A stretch of 64,000 nt of DNA, from assembly GCA_965203565.1 (NCBI GenBank), contig OZ241896.1, positions 3,100,001 to 3,164,000 of the forward strand. Reading direction: 5' to 3'. This document shows positions 7,912 to 18,801 of this stretch, piece after piece (positions within the stretch are counted from its first letter, which is position 1; every line of letters starts with the position of its first letter). The notes below the pieces were generated by a model that saw only the letters and a list, made by a program, of their open reading frames with translations, searched no databases and was not told the origin of the DNA. Source of the stretch: JAAXGX01 sp965203565. GTDB lineage: Bacteria > Acidobacteriota > Vicinamibacteria > Vicinamibacterales > UBA8438. The position numbers and the translations under genes were made by a program.

Positions 7912-9207
7912 TCACACGTCCGGCACTTCGTTGCCGGCGATCCGGACCGATTCGATCGTACGGCTGTTGGCGACGTCGTCCAGGGGGTTGGCGCCGTAGA
8001 CGACGAAGTCGGCCCAGGCGCCGGCCGCCAGCATGCCGACGCCGTCGATGCCGAGGCAGGCCGCGGCGTCGCCGGTGGCGGCGACGATCGCCTGCATCGG
8101 CGTCAGGCCGGACTCCACCATCAGGGCGAGCTCGCCGTGCTCGAAGTACCCCTGAAACCGCGCGGGCGGGCCGGTGTCGGTCCCCATGGCGATCCGGACG
8201 CCGGCGTCGGCCAGCGCCTTCAGGTTCGCCTTCGCCTGCTCCAGGGCGGCCTTGTAGGTCTGCGCGCTCGGGCTGGTCCGGATCCGCTCCTGATAGTCCG
8301 GCGCTTCGAGCGCCCGCACCACCGCCGGGTCCGCGTCCTTGAGGAAGAACGGGTCGTCGAACCACTCCGGCCGCTCCTCGTAGACGAACGTCGAGACTTC
8401 CCGCATCAGGGTCGGGCAGTAGCAGACCTCGCGGCCGGTGAGCAGGGCGATCAGTTCATCGTCCACCGGCCGGTCGCGGACGCTGTGGGCGAGCAGGTCG
8501 GCGCCGGCGGCGACGAGACCCTTGGCGTCGTCGAGGTAATAGAGGTGCGCCGTCAGCGGCAGGCCGCGGGCGTGCGCCGCCTCGACTGCGGCTCCGTAGA
8601 CGTCCGGCGGCATCTTCCGGGTGCGGCCGAGGTTGTCGTCGACCCGGATCTTGATGAAGTCGACGCCGAGGCCGGCGACCTCGTTCACCCGCTCCGCCGC
8701 TTCGGCCGGCGACTCCGCGGTGACCACCGGCCCGGCGAGGCGCAGGCGCGCGTGCGTCAGATCGGGCCCCTCGCGCCCGCGCACCGCCACCCCCGCCGGC
8801 CCGCCGCCGCCCAGGCTGGCGACGGTCGTCACCCCGTAGCGGGCGTACCGGGCGAGCTGATCGGCGACGTGCGCTTCGGTGTAGAACGCCGGGTCGGCGT
8901 CGAGGCCGCGCACGTCGGTGACGTGCCCGTGGGCGTTGACCAGCCCCGGCGTGACCGTCTTCCCGGACAGGTCGACCGTCGCGGCGTCGCCCGGCGCGGC
9001 GACCTCGCCGACGGCGCCGACCGCCTCTATCCGACCGTCCCGGACGACGAGGACGCCCCGCTCGACCACGCCGCCGTCACCGATGACGAGCCGCGCCCCG
9101 GTGAACGCCAGCAGCCCCGGCGTCGGCTCGACCGGCTCGGGCGCCGTCGCGGCGCAGCCCGGGAAGACGGCGCCGAACAGGGCTGCGGCGGCGAGGCGAA
9201 AGGCCAT
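7912..9207 (-). CDS. Amidohydrolase-family lipoprotein
   Basis: 431 residues. The N-terminus (ALFGAVFPGC) is a lipoprotein signal with the lipobox cysteine near residue 18. The body is a metal-dependent TIM-barrel amidohydrolase: TPGLVNAHGHVTD carries the first metal histidines, VDFIKIRVDD the carboxylated-lysine strand, LTAHLYYLD and LAHSVRD the next histidines, and MGTDTGPP the catalytic aspartate. The small flanking beta-sandwich is represented by LAFTGARLVIGDGG and the C-terminal GAWADFVVYGANPLDD. This resembles imidazolonepropionase/prolidase-like secreted enzymes; the substrate is unknown. Convergent with the upstream MBL gene and in the same direction as UPF0182. Confidence 0.88.
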   Translation of the reverse strand: MAFRLAAAALFGAVFPGCAATAPEPVEPTPGLLAFTGARLVIGDGGVVERGVLVVRDGRIEAVGAVGEVAAPGDAATVDLSGKTVTPGLVNAHGHVTDVRGLDADPAFYTEAHVADQLARYARYGVTTVASLGGGGPAGVAVRGREGPDLTHARLRLAGPVVTAESPAEAAERVNEVAGLGVDFIKIRVDDNLGRTRKMPPDVYGAAVEAAHARGLPLTAHLYYLDDAKGLVAAGADLLAHSVRDRPVDDELIALLTGREVCYCPTLMREVSTFVYEERPEWFDDPFFLKDADPAVVRALEAPDYQERIRTSPSAQTYKAALEQAKANLKALADAGVRIAMGTDTGPPARFQGYFEHGELALMVESGLTPMQAIVAATGDAAACLGIDGVGMLAAGAWADFVVYGANPLDDVANSRTIESVRIAGNEVPDV

Positions 9208-9210
9208 GCG

Positions 9211-11934
9211 CTAATTCTGGCTGGGCGTGTTCTCGAGCTGCGAGAGCACGTCGCCCAGCCGCTCGATCGCCGCGCCGTACGCCGCCCAGTCGCCCTGGCG
9301 CTGCGCCTGCATGGCGCGCGAATAGTGCTCCTGCGCCTGCTGCGCCAGGCCGCGGGCGCCCGCCGGCGGCGCCGGAGCCGGCGCCGCGGCCGTGTCCGCC
9401 GCGGCGCCGGCGGACGAGGCGAGGACGGCGGCCGGCGCATCGGACGGCTCCGGCGGCGGCGGCGTCCCGAACAGTCGGGCCAGGGCCTCGTCCAGCGTCT
9501 CCTCCATCACGATCCGGTTCTGGTACGCCACGATCACCCGCTTGAGCTCCGGGATGCGTCCGCCGGACGCCCGCAGGTAGAGCGGCCGGATGTAGAGCAG
9601 CGCCTCCTCGATCGGGATCACGAGCAGCGTGCCCTGGATCACCTCCGACCCCTGCTGGTTCCACAGCGTGATCTGCGGCGAGATCTCCTGGTCCTGGTTG
9701 ATCCGGGCCACGATCTGCGACGGTCCGAACACCACCTTCTGCTTGGGGAACTGGAAGACGAGCATCTTGCCGTAATGCTCTCCGTCGCTGCGCGCCACCA
9801 TCCAGGCCGCCAGATTGTTCTTCCCGCGCGGCGTGAACGGCAGCATCTGGATGAACTCGGCGCGCTCCTCGCCCGGCAGCTTCATGATGGTGTAGTACGG
9901 CTCCATCTGCTCGCTGTCGATCACCGGCACTTCCCACTCGTCCTCCCGGTTGTAGAAGACGGCCGGGTTGGTCATGTGGTAGGTGGAGTACACGGCGGTC
10001 TGGAGGGCGAAGATCCCTTCCGGGTACCGGATGTGGCTCTTGAGCGCGTCCGGCATCGCGTCGAGCGGCTGCAGCAGGCCGGGGAAGACCGCGCCGAGCG
10101 TCGCGGCGATCGGATCGTCCGGCTGCGCCAGATAGAACGTGGTCGTGCCGTGGTAGGCGTCTATCACCACCTTGACCGAGTTCCGGATGTAGTTGATCCG
10201 GTCGGTCACCGGCGTCGCGTACGGGTAGGCGCCGGACGCCGTGTACGCGTCGCGGATCCAGTACAGCCCGCCGTCGGCGATGACCAGGTACGGGTCGGAG
10301 TCGTATCGCAGGAACGGCGCGATCGTCGCCACCCGGTCCGAGATGTTGCGGTGGAAGATCACGCGGCTTTCGGCGCCGAGCTGGCCGCTGACCAGGATCT
10401 CGTACGCCCGGAACCGCAGACTGAACAGCAGCCGCCGGAAGAGGTTCCCGAGCGGGACGCCGCCCTCCCCGTCGTACCGGACCGACACGTTGTCTTCCCC
10501 TTCCGGGTAGTGGAACTCGTCGGTCCGCGTGTTGACCAGCACGTAGTCGTTCGACAGCTCGCCGAAGTAGATGCTCGGCTGGTTCACCGTGAGGTCGGTG
10601 TCCGACCGCGGGGGAATGTCCTGGATGAAGAGAACCGGCAGCCCTTCCTGCGTCACCTGGTTCACCGGACCGAGCGCCACGCCGAACCCGTGCGTGTACT
10701 GCAGGCGCTCGTTGATCCACGACCGGTTCGGCAGGCTGTCCGAGTTGAGCTCGCGGCTCGACACCATCGTCTGCCGGTATTCGCCGTCCACGACGTACCG
10801 GTCGTTGTCGACCGACGCGAACTCGTAGTACGTCCGGATCTCCTGGATCTGGCCGAACGTGTCGAGCAGCGGCTGGTGGTCCCACAGCCGGACGTTGTTG
10901 ATCGTCTCCGCGTTGGCGGCGATGTCGTCGAGCGTCAGGGAGGCGTCGCCGGAGACCTGCCGCTCCTCCACCTCGTCGAGGTCGAACGCGGCCCGCGTAG
11001 CGGCGATGTTCCGCGCGATGTACGGCGCCTCCTTCCGCTGCTCGTCCGGCGTCACGATCAGTTGCTGCACCGCCGCGGCCAGTCCGGCGCCGCCGATCGA
11101 CACCACCAGATAGCCGCCGGCCGCGGCCGCGACCGGCCAGATCGTCGCCGAGAAGGCCGCATAGGCCGAGGCCGCCGCGCCGAGGCCCGCGACGACCATC
11201 AGCACTTGCAGCGCCGGGAGCCGCACCTCCACGTCGACGTACGACGCCCCGTGGATGATCCCCGCCGGCGTCGTCAGCATCCGCGGCATGTCGAGGTACG
11301 CGCCGGCCGCCAGCAGCAGGAAGCCGGCGGCGATCAGGGCGGCGAGATGCCGCCGCGGGAGCGAATCGGCCTGCAGGCCCCGCGGGGTCAGCCCGAGCTG
11401 CCCGCGCGCCACGTACAGCGCCCCCGCGCCGACGAGCGACAGGCCGACGACGGCGATCAGGAGGTACCGGACCGCGTCGAGCAGCGGCAGGGTGAAGATG
11501 TAGAATCCCGCGTCGCGCGCGAACAGCGGGTCGGCTTCGCCGAACGGCGTGGCGTGCAGGTACTGGAGCACCATGAGCCACCGGCCGGAGGCGACGCCGG
11601 CGATGAACAGTCCGCCCAGCCCGGCCGCCGCCGCCGCGAGCAGGCGCAGATGCCGCGGCTCGAGGACGATCGGCGGGATGTCGCCGCCGCCCGGGAAGAC
11701 CACCGACGGACGGTTCGCGCCGCGGACGGCGATCCGGAGGTTCACCAGCAGGACCGTGAACGCCGCCGCGAAGACGCCCGCGCCCAGCAGGCCCCGCGAG
11801 GTGATGCTCTTGAGAAAGACCGGCTGATGCCCGGTCTCGCCGAACCAGAGCCATTCGGTGTAGATCTGCGCGAACGACGGCAGCGCGATCACCAGCAGCA
11901 GAACGATGATCGCGAGGATGAATCTCTTGGGCAT
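9211..11934 (-). CDS. UPF0182 family integral membrane protein
   Basis: 907 residues, the usual length for this uncharacterised family (DUF/UPF0182). The N-terminal third holds about seven hydrophobic segments, beginning FILAIIVLLLVIALPSF; the rest is a large, probably extracytoplasmic domain with family-typical stretches such as RSWINERLQYTHGFGV, YFGELSNDYVLV and PLYLRASGGRIPELKRVI. The final 100 residues are an Ala/Pro-rich linker plus a helical tail. The start at 11934 (MPKRF) was chosen because it begins the first membrane segment; upstream sequence is non-coding. A TATACT box lies 23 bases upstream, abutting a truncated MITE-like copy. Function unknown. Confidence 0.9.
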   Translation of the reverse strand: MPKRFILAIIVLLLVIALPSFAQIYTEWLWFGETGHQPVFLKSITSRGLLGAGVFAAAFTVLLVNLRIAVRGANRPSVVFPGGGDIPPIVLEPRHLRLLAAAAAGLGGLFIAGVASGRWLMVLQYLHATPFGEADPLFARDAGFYIFTLPLLDAVRYLLIAVVGLSLVGAGALYVARGQLGLTPRGLQADSLPRRHLAALIAAGFLLLAAGAYLDMPRMLTTPAGIIHGASYVDVEVRLPALQVLMVVAGLGAAASAYAAFSATIWPVAAAAGGYLVVSIGGAGLAAAVQQLIVTPDEQRKEAPYIARNIAATRAAFDLDEVEERQVSGDASLTLDDIAANAETINNVRLWDHQPLLDTFGQIQEIRTYYEFASVDNDRYVVDGEYRQTMVSSRELNSDSLPNRSWINERLQYTHGFGVALGPVNQVTQEGLPVLFIQDIPPRSDTDLTVNQPSIYFGELSNDYVLVNTRTDEFHYPEGEDNVSVRYDGEGGVPLGNLFRRLLFSLRFRAYEILVSGQLGAESRVIFHRNISDRVATIAPFLRYDSDPYLVIADGGLYWIRDAYTASGAYPYATPVTDRINYIRNSVKVVIDAYHGTTTFYLAQPDDPIAATLGAVFPGLLQPLDAMPDALKSHIRYPEGIFALQTAVYSTYHMTNPAVFYNREDEWEVPVIDSEQMEPYYTIMKLPGEERAEFIQMLPFTPRGKNNLAAWMVARSDGEHYGKMLVFQFPKQKVVFGPSQIVARINQDQEISPQITLWNQQGSEVIQGTLLVIPIEEALLYIRPLYLRASGGRIPELKRVIVAYQNRIVMEETLDEALARLFGTPPPPEPSDAPAAVLASSAGAAADTAAAPAPAPPAGARGLAQQAQEHYSRAMQAQRQGDWAAYGAAIERLGDVLSQLENTPSQN

Positions 11935-11957
11935 GAGCGCCTCGCTTCCTCTCGGAG

Positions 11958-11963
11958 AGTATA
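11958..11963 (-). promoter_or_regulatory. -10-like TATACT box abutting element copy 2
   Basis: Read on the minus strand this is TATACT, directly after the element terminus GGGCTG and 23 bases before the UPF0182 start. The junction is the same as at copy 1. No convincing -35 hexamer is visible; it would lie in the element. Confidence 0.4.
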
Positions 11964-12039
11964 CAGCCCGTGGTGGAATCCCCGCGTCGCGCCGAGAGCG
12001 GTGAGGCGCCCGGCTGACAAGGCGTGAGGAGGGCGCATA
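11964..12039 (+). repeat. MITE-like element, copy 2 (right half missing)
   Basis: 76 bp equal to the left half of the full elements, from CAGCCCGTGGTGG through the small hairpin (CGCCG/CGGTG) and GACAAGGCGTGAGG to GCGCATA, where similarity stops. It occupies the divergent promoter region between UPF0182 and the GH99-like gene. The left flank is TATA; the right duplication is lost with the missing half. Confidence 0.88.
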
Positions 12040-12063
12040 GGTTATGCTGTGCGGATCGCCAGC

Positions 12064-13323
12064 ATGCAGTGGACGCGGCGTTCGTTCCTGACCGCCTGCC
12101 TGGCCGCCGCCGGCGCCCCGGCCGCCGCGGGCCAGTCGACGCGGACCAATCCGGAGGACTGGTTTCCGTGGGAGGCCGTGCGCCGCCGGCTGCACGGCCG
12201 GTTTCCCGACCTGCGGCGGCATTTCGTCTTCGAGTACTATCCGTGGTACTCGACCGCGCCGGTCCGCCACTGGGACCAGTGGGGCCGCAACCCGCCGATC
12301 GATCTCGCCTCGAACACCGTACCGCTGCTGGGCGCGTACGACTCCCGGTCGACGCCGGTCATCGAGCAGCACGCCCGCTGGATCGCCGAGAGCGGAGTCG
12401 GCGTCGTCGACCTCAGCTGGTGGGGTCCGGGCAGCTTCAGCGACCGCGCGGTGTCGAGGGTGATGGACGTCATGGCCGCCCACGACATCCGGGTCACCTT
12501 CCATCTGGAGCCGTACGCCCCCGAGCGCGCCGAGCGACTGCCCGCCGACGTCGAATTCCTGCTGCGGGAGTACGGCGAGCGCCGGCGGTGGGACTGCTTC
12601 TTCCTGCACCGGGGGGCGGACGGCGCCGAGGGACCGGTGTTCAAGCTGTTCGACACGACCCTGCCCGAGCGGCGGACCGATTGCCGCGGCGTGGTGAGCG
12701 ACTTCCCCGGCTACGTGCCGGACGGCGCCTGGCGGCGCGTCACGGACCAGGTGCGCGAGCGCCTCCGCGGGCGGTTCGCCGCGGCCACGCTGCTGTCGTC
12801 CGGCGGCGACCCCGAGCGCGTGCGCAGGTCGGGGTTCGACGGGACGGCGGACTACTCGGCGACCACGCCGCCGGAGCGCTGGCCCGGGCAGGCGCTGGCC
12901 GCCACGCAGGCCGGAGGCGTCTTCTCGTTCGCCGTCAGTCCCGGTTGGGACGAGATCGAGCAACGTCACGTCGAGCCGGACTCGTGCTACGAGCCGCGGC
13001 CGTTCCATCCCCGCACGCGCCCCCTCGACTGGTCGGCGCCGGCCGACCGCGAGCTGGCGCGCCGGCTCGCCGAACAGCGTATTCGCGACACCTTGCAGAT
13101 GAGCGTGCTGCTCCAGACGCACCCCTGGTTCAGCAGCGCCCGGGCCGGGTTCTTCATCACCTACATAACGTCGTTCAACGAGTGGCACGAAGGGACGTCG
13201 TTCGAGCCGATGAAGGACGCCGCGGCCCTGACCCCGGCGGAGCGGGCGGTCGGCTACCACAATCCGCGGGACGGGCGCTACCGGTTGAACCGGCTCAAGG
13301 AGCTGCTCGCGCGCCTGCTGTAG
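12064..13323 (+). CDS. Tat-exported GH99-like (endo-mannosidase type) protein
   Basis: 419 residues from the ATG at 12064; an in-frame GTG at 12049 is an alternative. The N-terminus RRSFLTACLAAAGAPAAA is a twin-arginine signal. The mature start has YYPWYSTAPVRHWDQWG, resembling the opening of glycoside hydrolase family 99-like proteins, and later ESGVGVVDLSWWGPG, VTFHLEPY and ITSFNEWHEGTSFEP, which place acidic and tryptophan residues where this barrel family has its active site. GH99 enzymes cut alpha-mannosidic or related linkages; related domains also occur with rhamnan and O-antigen genes. Substrate unknown. The 3' end overlaps the convergent beta-barrel gene by 29 bases. Confidence 0.78.
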   Translation: MQWTRRSFLTACLAAAGAPAAAGQSTRTNPEDWFPWEAVRRRLHGRFPDLRRHFVFEYYPWYSTAPVRHWDQWGRNPPIDLASNTVPLLGAYDSRSTPVIEQHARWIAESGVGVVDLSWWGPGSFSDRAVSRVMDVMAAHDIRVTFHLEPYAPERAERLPADVEFLLREYGERRRWDCFFLHRGADGAEGPVFKLFDTTLPERRTDCRGVVSDFPGYVPDGAWRRVTDQVRERLRGRFAAATLLSSGGDPERVRRSGFDGTADYSATTPPERWPGQALAATQAGGVFSFAVSPGWDEIEQRHVEPDSCYEPRPFHPRTRPLDWSAPADRELARRLAEQRIRDTLQMSVLLQTHPWFSSARAGFFITYITSFNEWHEGTSFEPMKDAAALTPAERAVGYHNPRDGRYRLNRLKELLARLL

Positions 13324-13936
13324 CCGGCGGCCGCGGGCGGCGCGGAAAGGAGTAGACGACCGCCGTCAGGGCGCGCCGCTGGGTGAACGGCTCCGGCGCG
13401 AAGACGCGCCGGTAGTCGAGAGCTATCCGGACGGCGAGGCCGCCGTGGGCCGGGACGTCGACGCCGCCGCCGATCTGCAGGGCGGGACTCGAATCGGCCG
13501 CGTCGCCCGTGCTCGGAACCGGGAAGTCGGAGGTCACCCGGAGGTTGACGTCGGTCCGGCCGGCGAGCGCCTGGACGAACGGACGCATCCGGAAGGAGCT
13601 CCAGGAGAACCGCGGGCCGGCGAAAAGGCTCAGGAAGCCGGCCTCCGCCACGAACAATCCGACGTCCTGCCGCTGCGCGTTCCAGCCCGCTTCGACCGTC
13701 AACGCGAGCCAGGGCGCGGCGTTCCAGGCGCCCCCGGCCGCCCAGCCGGCGCCGGCGCCGTCGACGATCGCGGAGCTGCCCAGGAAGGAGTACCCGCCGG
13801 AGACCTCGAACCGGCCGGCCTCCTGCGCCCGGCCGGCCGCGGGCGCCAGCACGAGCAGCGCGGCCGCCAGCAGCCCGCGGCGAAAGCCCCGCGGCGGGCG
13901 CCCGGCGCTCCGCCGCGCCGGCGCCGCGGCGCTCAC
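13295..13936 (-). CDS. Outer-membrane beta-barrel protein, hypothetical
   Basis: 213 residues, GTG start overlapping the stop of the flavin reductase gene (GTGA). A signal peptide (GLLAAALLVLAPAAGRAQ) ends near residue 37. The mature part has alternating amphipathic strands rich in Gly, Ser and aromatic residues (FEVSGGYSFLGSS, WLALTVEAGWNAQR, SLFAGPRFSW, AVRIALDYRRVF), as expected of a small 8-stranded outer-membrane barrel (OmpA/PorF-like). No specific family is recognised. Translational coupling with a cytoplasmic reductase is unusual and may be fortuitous. The gene runs antisense into the end of the GH99-like gene. Confidence 0.65.
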   Translation of the reverse strand: MSAAAPARRSAGRPPRGFRRGLLAAALLVLAPAAGRAQEAGRFEVSGGYSFLGSSAIVDGAGAGWAAGGAWNAAPWLALTVEAGWNAQRQDVGLFVAEAGFLSLFAGPRFSWSSFRMRPFVQALAGRTDVNLRVTSDFPVPSTGDAADSSPALQIGGGVDVPAHGGLAVRIALDYRRVFAPEPFTQRRALTAVVYSFPRRPRPPATAGARAAP

Positions 13937-14922
13937 CACTCTTCCATTTCGAACCGGATGTTGCTGCGTTTCGCGGTCTCCTCGATGTCGGCCATCGACC
14001 AGGGGTTGCCGCACGTCATGATGACCGAGCGGGCCGGGTCGAGCCGGTCGCGGAGCGCCTGCGCCGACAGCCGCTTCGGCAGCTCCGGCTTCGGCGTGCG
14101 CCGCATCCCGGCCTCGGCGCGGGCGAGGTCGCCCTGGCCGGCCTTGGCGGCGGCGAGCGTCTCCTCCTCCTTCATCGGAAGATCGAAGATGCGCCGCAGG
14201 ACGTTGTTCGCCCGGCCTGCGCCCAGGCCGGCGTCGTCGAGGTCGCGCTGCGTCGGCCGGCTCACCGTCGGCACGTAGACGAAGTCGAACGCGCCCGCCC
14301 GCTCCATGTCGAGCAGCTCCTGGTGGTACGCCAGCTCCTCGTACGTCCGGTTGGTGTGCAGGAGGGTGTACCTGCGGCCGTCGCCGCGGCCGTTCGACGC
14401 CTCGTGGTGTAGCTGCTTGGCCATGGCGATGAACGGCGCGAGGCCGGTGCCGGTGCCGACCATCAGGACGCTGTCGCAGCCGTCGGCCCGGTGATCGAGC
14501 GTGAAGTTGCCGGTGATCCGGTCGAAGTAGGTGATCCGGTTGTTCGTCTCCGGGTCCAGGTTCATGAAGACCGAGCTCAGTCGTCCGAACTCCCCCTGCC
14601 TGATCACCTCCAGGACGACGTAGAACTCGAGGTAGCCGCGCTCCTCCTGCTCCCACGGCGCCGAGGCGATCGAGTAGGAGTGGGTGACCGGGCCGATCTT
14701 CTGGCCGCCGGCCTCGTCGAGGTGCGGCCCGTAGACCGCCGCCCCGTCGTCGCCGACGCCGACCTTCCTGGTCAGCTTGCAGTCGTCGCGCCGGAGCGCG
14801 ATGTACTGTCCCGCCTTCGACGGCGGAAACGCGCCGCCCGCCTCCGGCATCAGCCTGAAGATGGTCAGGATGGATGAGAGGTCCTGCTTGCAGGTGACCG
14901 TACCGACCTTGCGTACTGCCAT
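13933..14922 (-). CDS. Ferredoxin/flavodoxin-NADP+ reductase-like FAD protein
   Basis: 329 residues. An FAD-binding beta-barrel domain (AGQYIALRRDD, then HSYSIASAPWEQ, the RxYS-type flavin motif in variant form) is followed by an NAD(P)-binding domain (VLMVGTGTGLAPFIAMAKQL; LLHTNRTYEELAYHQEL; VIMTCGNPWSMADIEETAKR). It therefore moves electrons between NAD(P)H and a ferredoxin-like partner through FAD. A segment of about 40 residues (ETLAAAKAGQGDLARAEAG) is inserted in the second domain compared with short bacterial Fpr proteins. An AAAGGA Shine-Dalgarno precedes the start. No iron-sulfur motif is present, so the partner is encoded elsewhere. Confidence 0.85.
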   Translation of the reverse strand: MAVRKVGTVTCKQDLSSILTIFRLMPEAGGAFPPSKAGQYIALRRDDCKLTRKVGVGDDGAAVYGPHLDEAGGQKIGPVTHSYSIASAPWEQEERGYLEFYVVLEVIRQGEFGRLSSVFMNLDPETNNRITYFDRITGNFTLDHRADGCDSVLMVGTGTGLAPFIAMAKQLHHEASNGRGDGRRYTLLHTNRTYEELAYHQELLDMERAGAFDFVYVPTVSRPTQRDLDDAGLGAGRANNVLRRIFDLPMKEEETLAAAKAGQGDLARAEAGMRRTPKPELPKRLSAQALRDRLDPARSVIMTCGNPWSMADIEETAKRSNIRFEMEEW

Positions 14923-15146
14923 TCAACGTCCTTTCACCGGAAGGCGTGAGGCGCCTGCGCGCCGGATGCGAGCCGCCGCCGTGACCGTGGTTGTACAGGA
15001 TCGTGCATGTTCCGACAGGCTGTCAACCGCGCTCGGTCGAGAGCGCCGCAGGCGGCCGGAACGCGGCGCTTTCCTGCGCGGGCTGCTGGACAAGGCGCCC
15101 GCTGTTGCTGTAGATCAGGCGGAAGCGCGCCCGCCCTTCGTCATCA

Positions 15147-15569
15147 ATGGCCCGAAAGTACCGCCAGCGGGGTTACCAGGACGACGACCGTCCCGCCGCG
15201 CCGCCGCGGGAGGAGTCGCGCGAGCGCGGCCCGCGCCGCGGGTACGGCCCGCGCGAGCCGCCTGCGGTCAACATGCCCGGCTTCCGCGACGTGTCGAAGT
15301 GCGCGCGGTGCGGCGCCCCGATCGGCGCGCCGATCGCCCCCGACAGCGCCTGCCGCCAGTGCGGGAGCGACCTGCATAGCTGCGCCCAGTGCACCTGGTT
15401 CGACACGGCCAGCCGCTTCGAGTGCGGCCGGCCGATCCCGGCCCGCGTCTCCCCGAAGCAGAGCCGGAACGCCTGCACGTTCTTCGAGGCCCGCGTCACG
15501 GTCGAGCGGGAGACCCACTCGGCCGGTCCCCGAAACGCCCGCCAGGCGTTCGACGACCTGTTCAAGTGA
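15147..15569 (+). CDS. Zinc-ribbon-like conserved hypothetical protein
   Basis: 140 residues. A basic, low-complexity N-terminus (about 1-45; many Arg, Glu and Pro) is followed by a cysteine-rich core: CARCGAP, CRQCGSDLHSCAQCTWFD and later FECGRPI and NACTFFEA. The paired CxxC knuckles suggest a structural zinc ribbon, with additional cysteines that could bind metal. Similar small proteins occur in Acidobacteriota without assigned function. The next gene, a two-domain thioredoxin-fold protein, starts 7 bases after the stop, so they are probably cotranscribed. The 224 bases upstream, between divergent genes, hold no other feature I can support. Confidence 0.6.
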   Translation: MARKYRQRGYQDDDRPAAPPREESRERGPRRGYGPREPPAVNMPGFRDVSKCARCGAPIGAPIAPDSACRQCGSDLHSCAQCTWFDTASRFECGRPIPARVSPKQSRNACTFFEARVTVERETHSAGPRNARQAFDDLFK

Positions 15570-15576
15570 CGCCCGC

Positions 15577-16263
15577 ATGCGGATGAACCTCGAAGAAGGC
15601 CGGCGGCTGCTCGGCGCCTTGCCCGACCCGGTCCGCCTGGTCTTCTTCACCCAGACGTTCGGCTGCGACACCTGCCTCCAGGCCCGGCAGGCGGTCGACC
15701 ACATCGCGGAGCTGTCGGATCGGGTCGCGGTGGAGGAGTACAACCTCGTGCTCGACAGGGAGAAGGCGGCCGAGTTCGGGATCGACCGCGCGCCGGGGAC
15801 CGCCGTCGTCGGTCCGCGCGACCTCGGGCTGCGGTACTACGGCGCTCCCGCGGGGCACGAGATCGCGTCGATCGTCGACGCGGTCGCGCTGGCGGGCGGA
15901 GCCGGCGGCGGCCGGCTTGCGCCGGAGAGCCTGGCGGCGCTGGCGGCGCTCGACCGGCCGGTGGACGTCAAGGTGTTCGTCACCGCCGCCTGCACGCTCT
16001 GTCCGCAAACGGCCGGCCTGGCGTACCGGCTGGCCGCGGCCTCGCCCCACGTCACGACGTCGGTCATCGAGGCGACGGAGTTCCCCGATCTGGTCCAGGC
16101 GCACCGGGTCTCGGGCGTGCCGAAGACGGTGGTCGACGACCGGATCGAGATCCTGGGGAGCCAGCCGGAAGAGGCGTTCGTCCGGGAGGCGCTGCAACTC
16201 GGTGCGGCGGCTCCCGGCGGCGGCGGTGACGCCGGCGCCGGCGGTTCCGGCGCGGGTAGCTGA
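15577..16263 (+). CDS. Glutaredoxin-like protein disulfide oxidoreductase, two thioredoxin folds
   Basis: 228 residues. Two thioredoxin-like halves are visible: the first has FTQTFGCDTCLQA (CxxC), the second FVTAACTLCPQTAGLAYR (CxxC) followed by HRVSGVPKTVVDD, with the cis-proline of the fold. This is the layout of archaeal and bacterial PDO/AhpF-N-terminal-like proteins that reduce or form disulfides in the cytoplasm. A Gly/Ala-rich tail ends the protein. It lies in one operon with a zinc-ribbon protein and a copper P-type ATPase, which suggests a role in metal or thiol homeostasis, an inference from position. Confidence 0.8.
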   Translation: MRMNLEEGRRLLGALPDPVRLVFFTQTFGCDTCLQARQAVDHIAELSDRVAVEEYNLVLDREKAAEFGIDRAPGTAVVGPRDLGLRYYGAPAGHEIASIVDAVALAGGAGGGRLAPESLAALAALDRPVDVKVFVTAACTLCPQTAGLAYRLAAASPHVTTSVIEATEFPDLVQAHRVSGVPKTVVDDRIEILGSQPEEAFVREALQLGAAAPGGGGDAGAGGSGAGS

Positions 16264-16286
16264 AGGATGACGGACGGGCTGTCGAG

Positions 16287-18770
<2,484 letters not shown>

Positions 18771-18801
18771 CGCCGGGTCGGCGCGGCGCCTGCATGGTTG
18801 G

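Noticed and set aside
8137..12027. A 1,296-codon open frame on the plus strand across the amidohydrolase and UPF0182 genes
   Set aside because: It is antisense to two well-supported genes with known families, is extremely rich in Arg, Ala, Asp and His as expected of a GC-rich shadow frame, and shows no domain.
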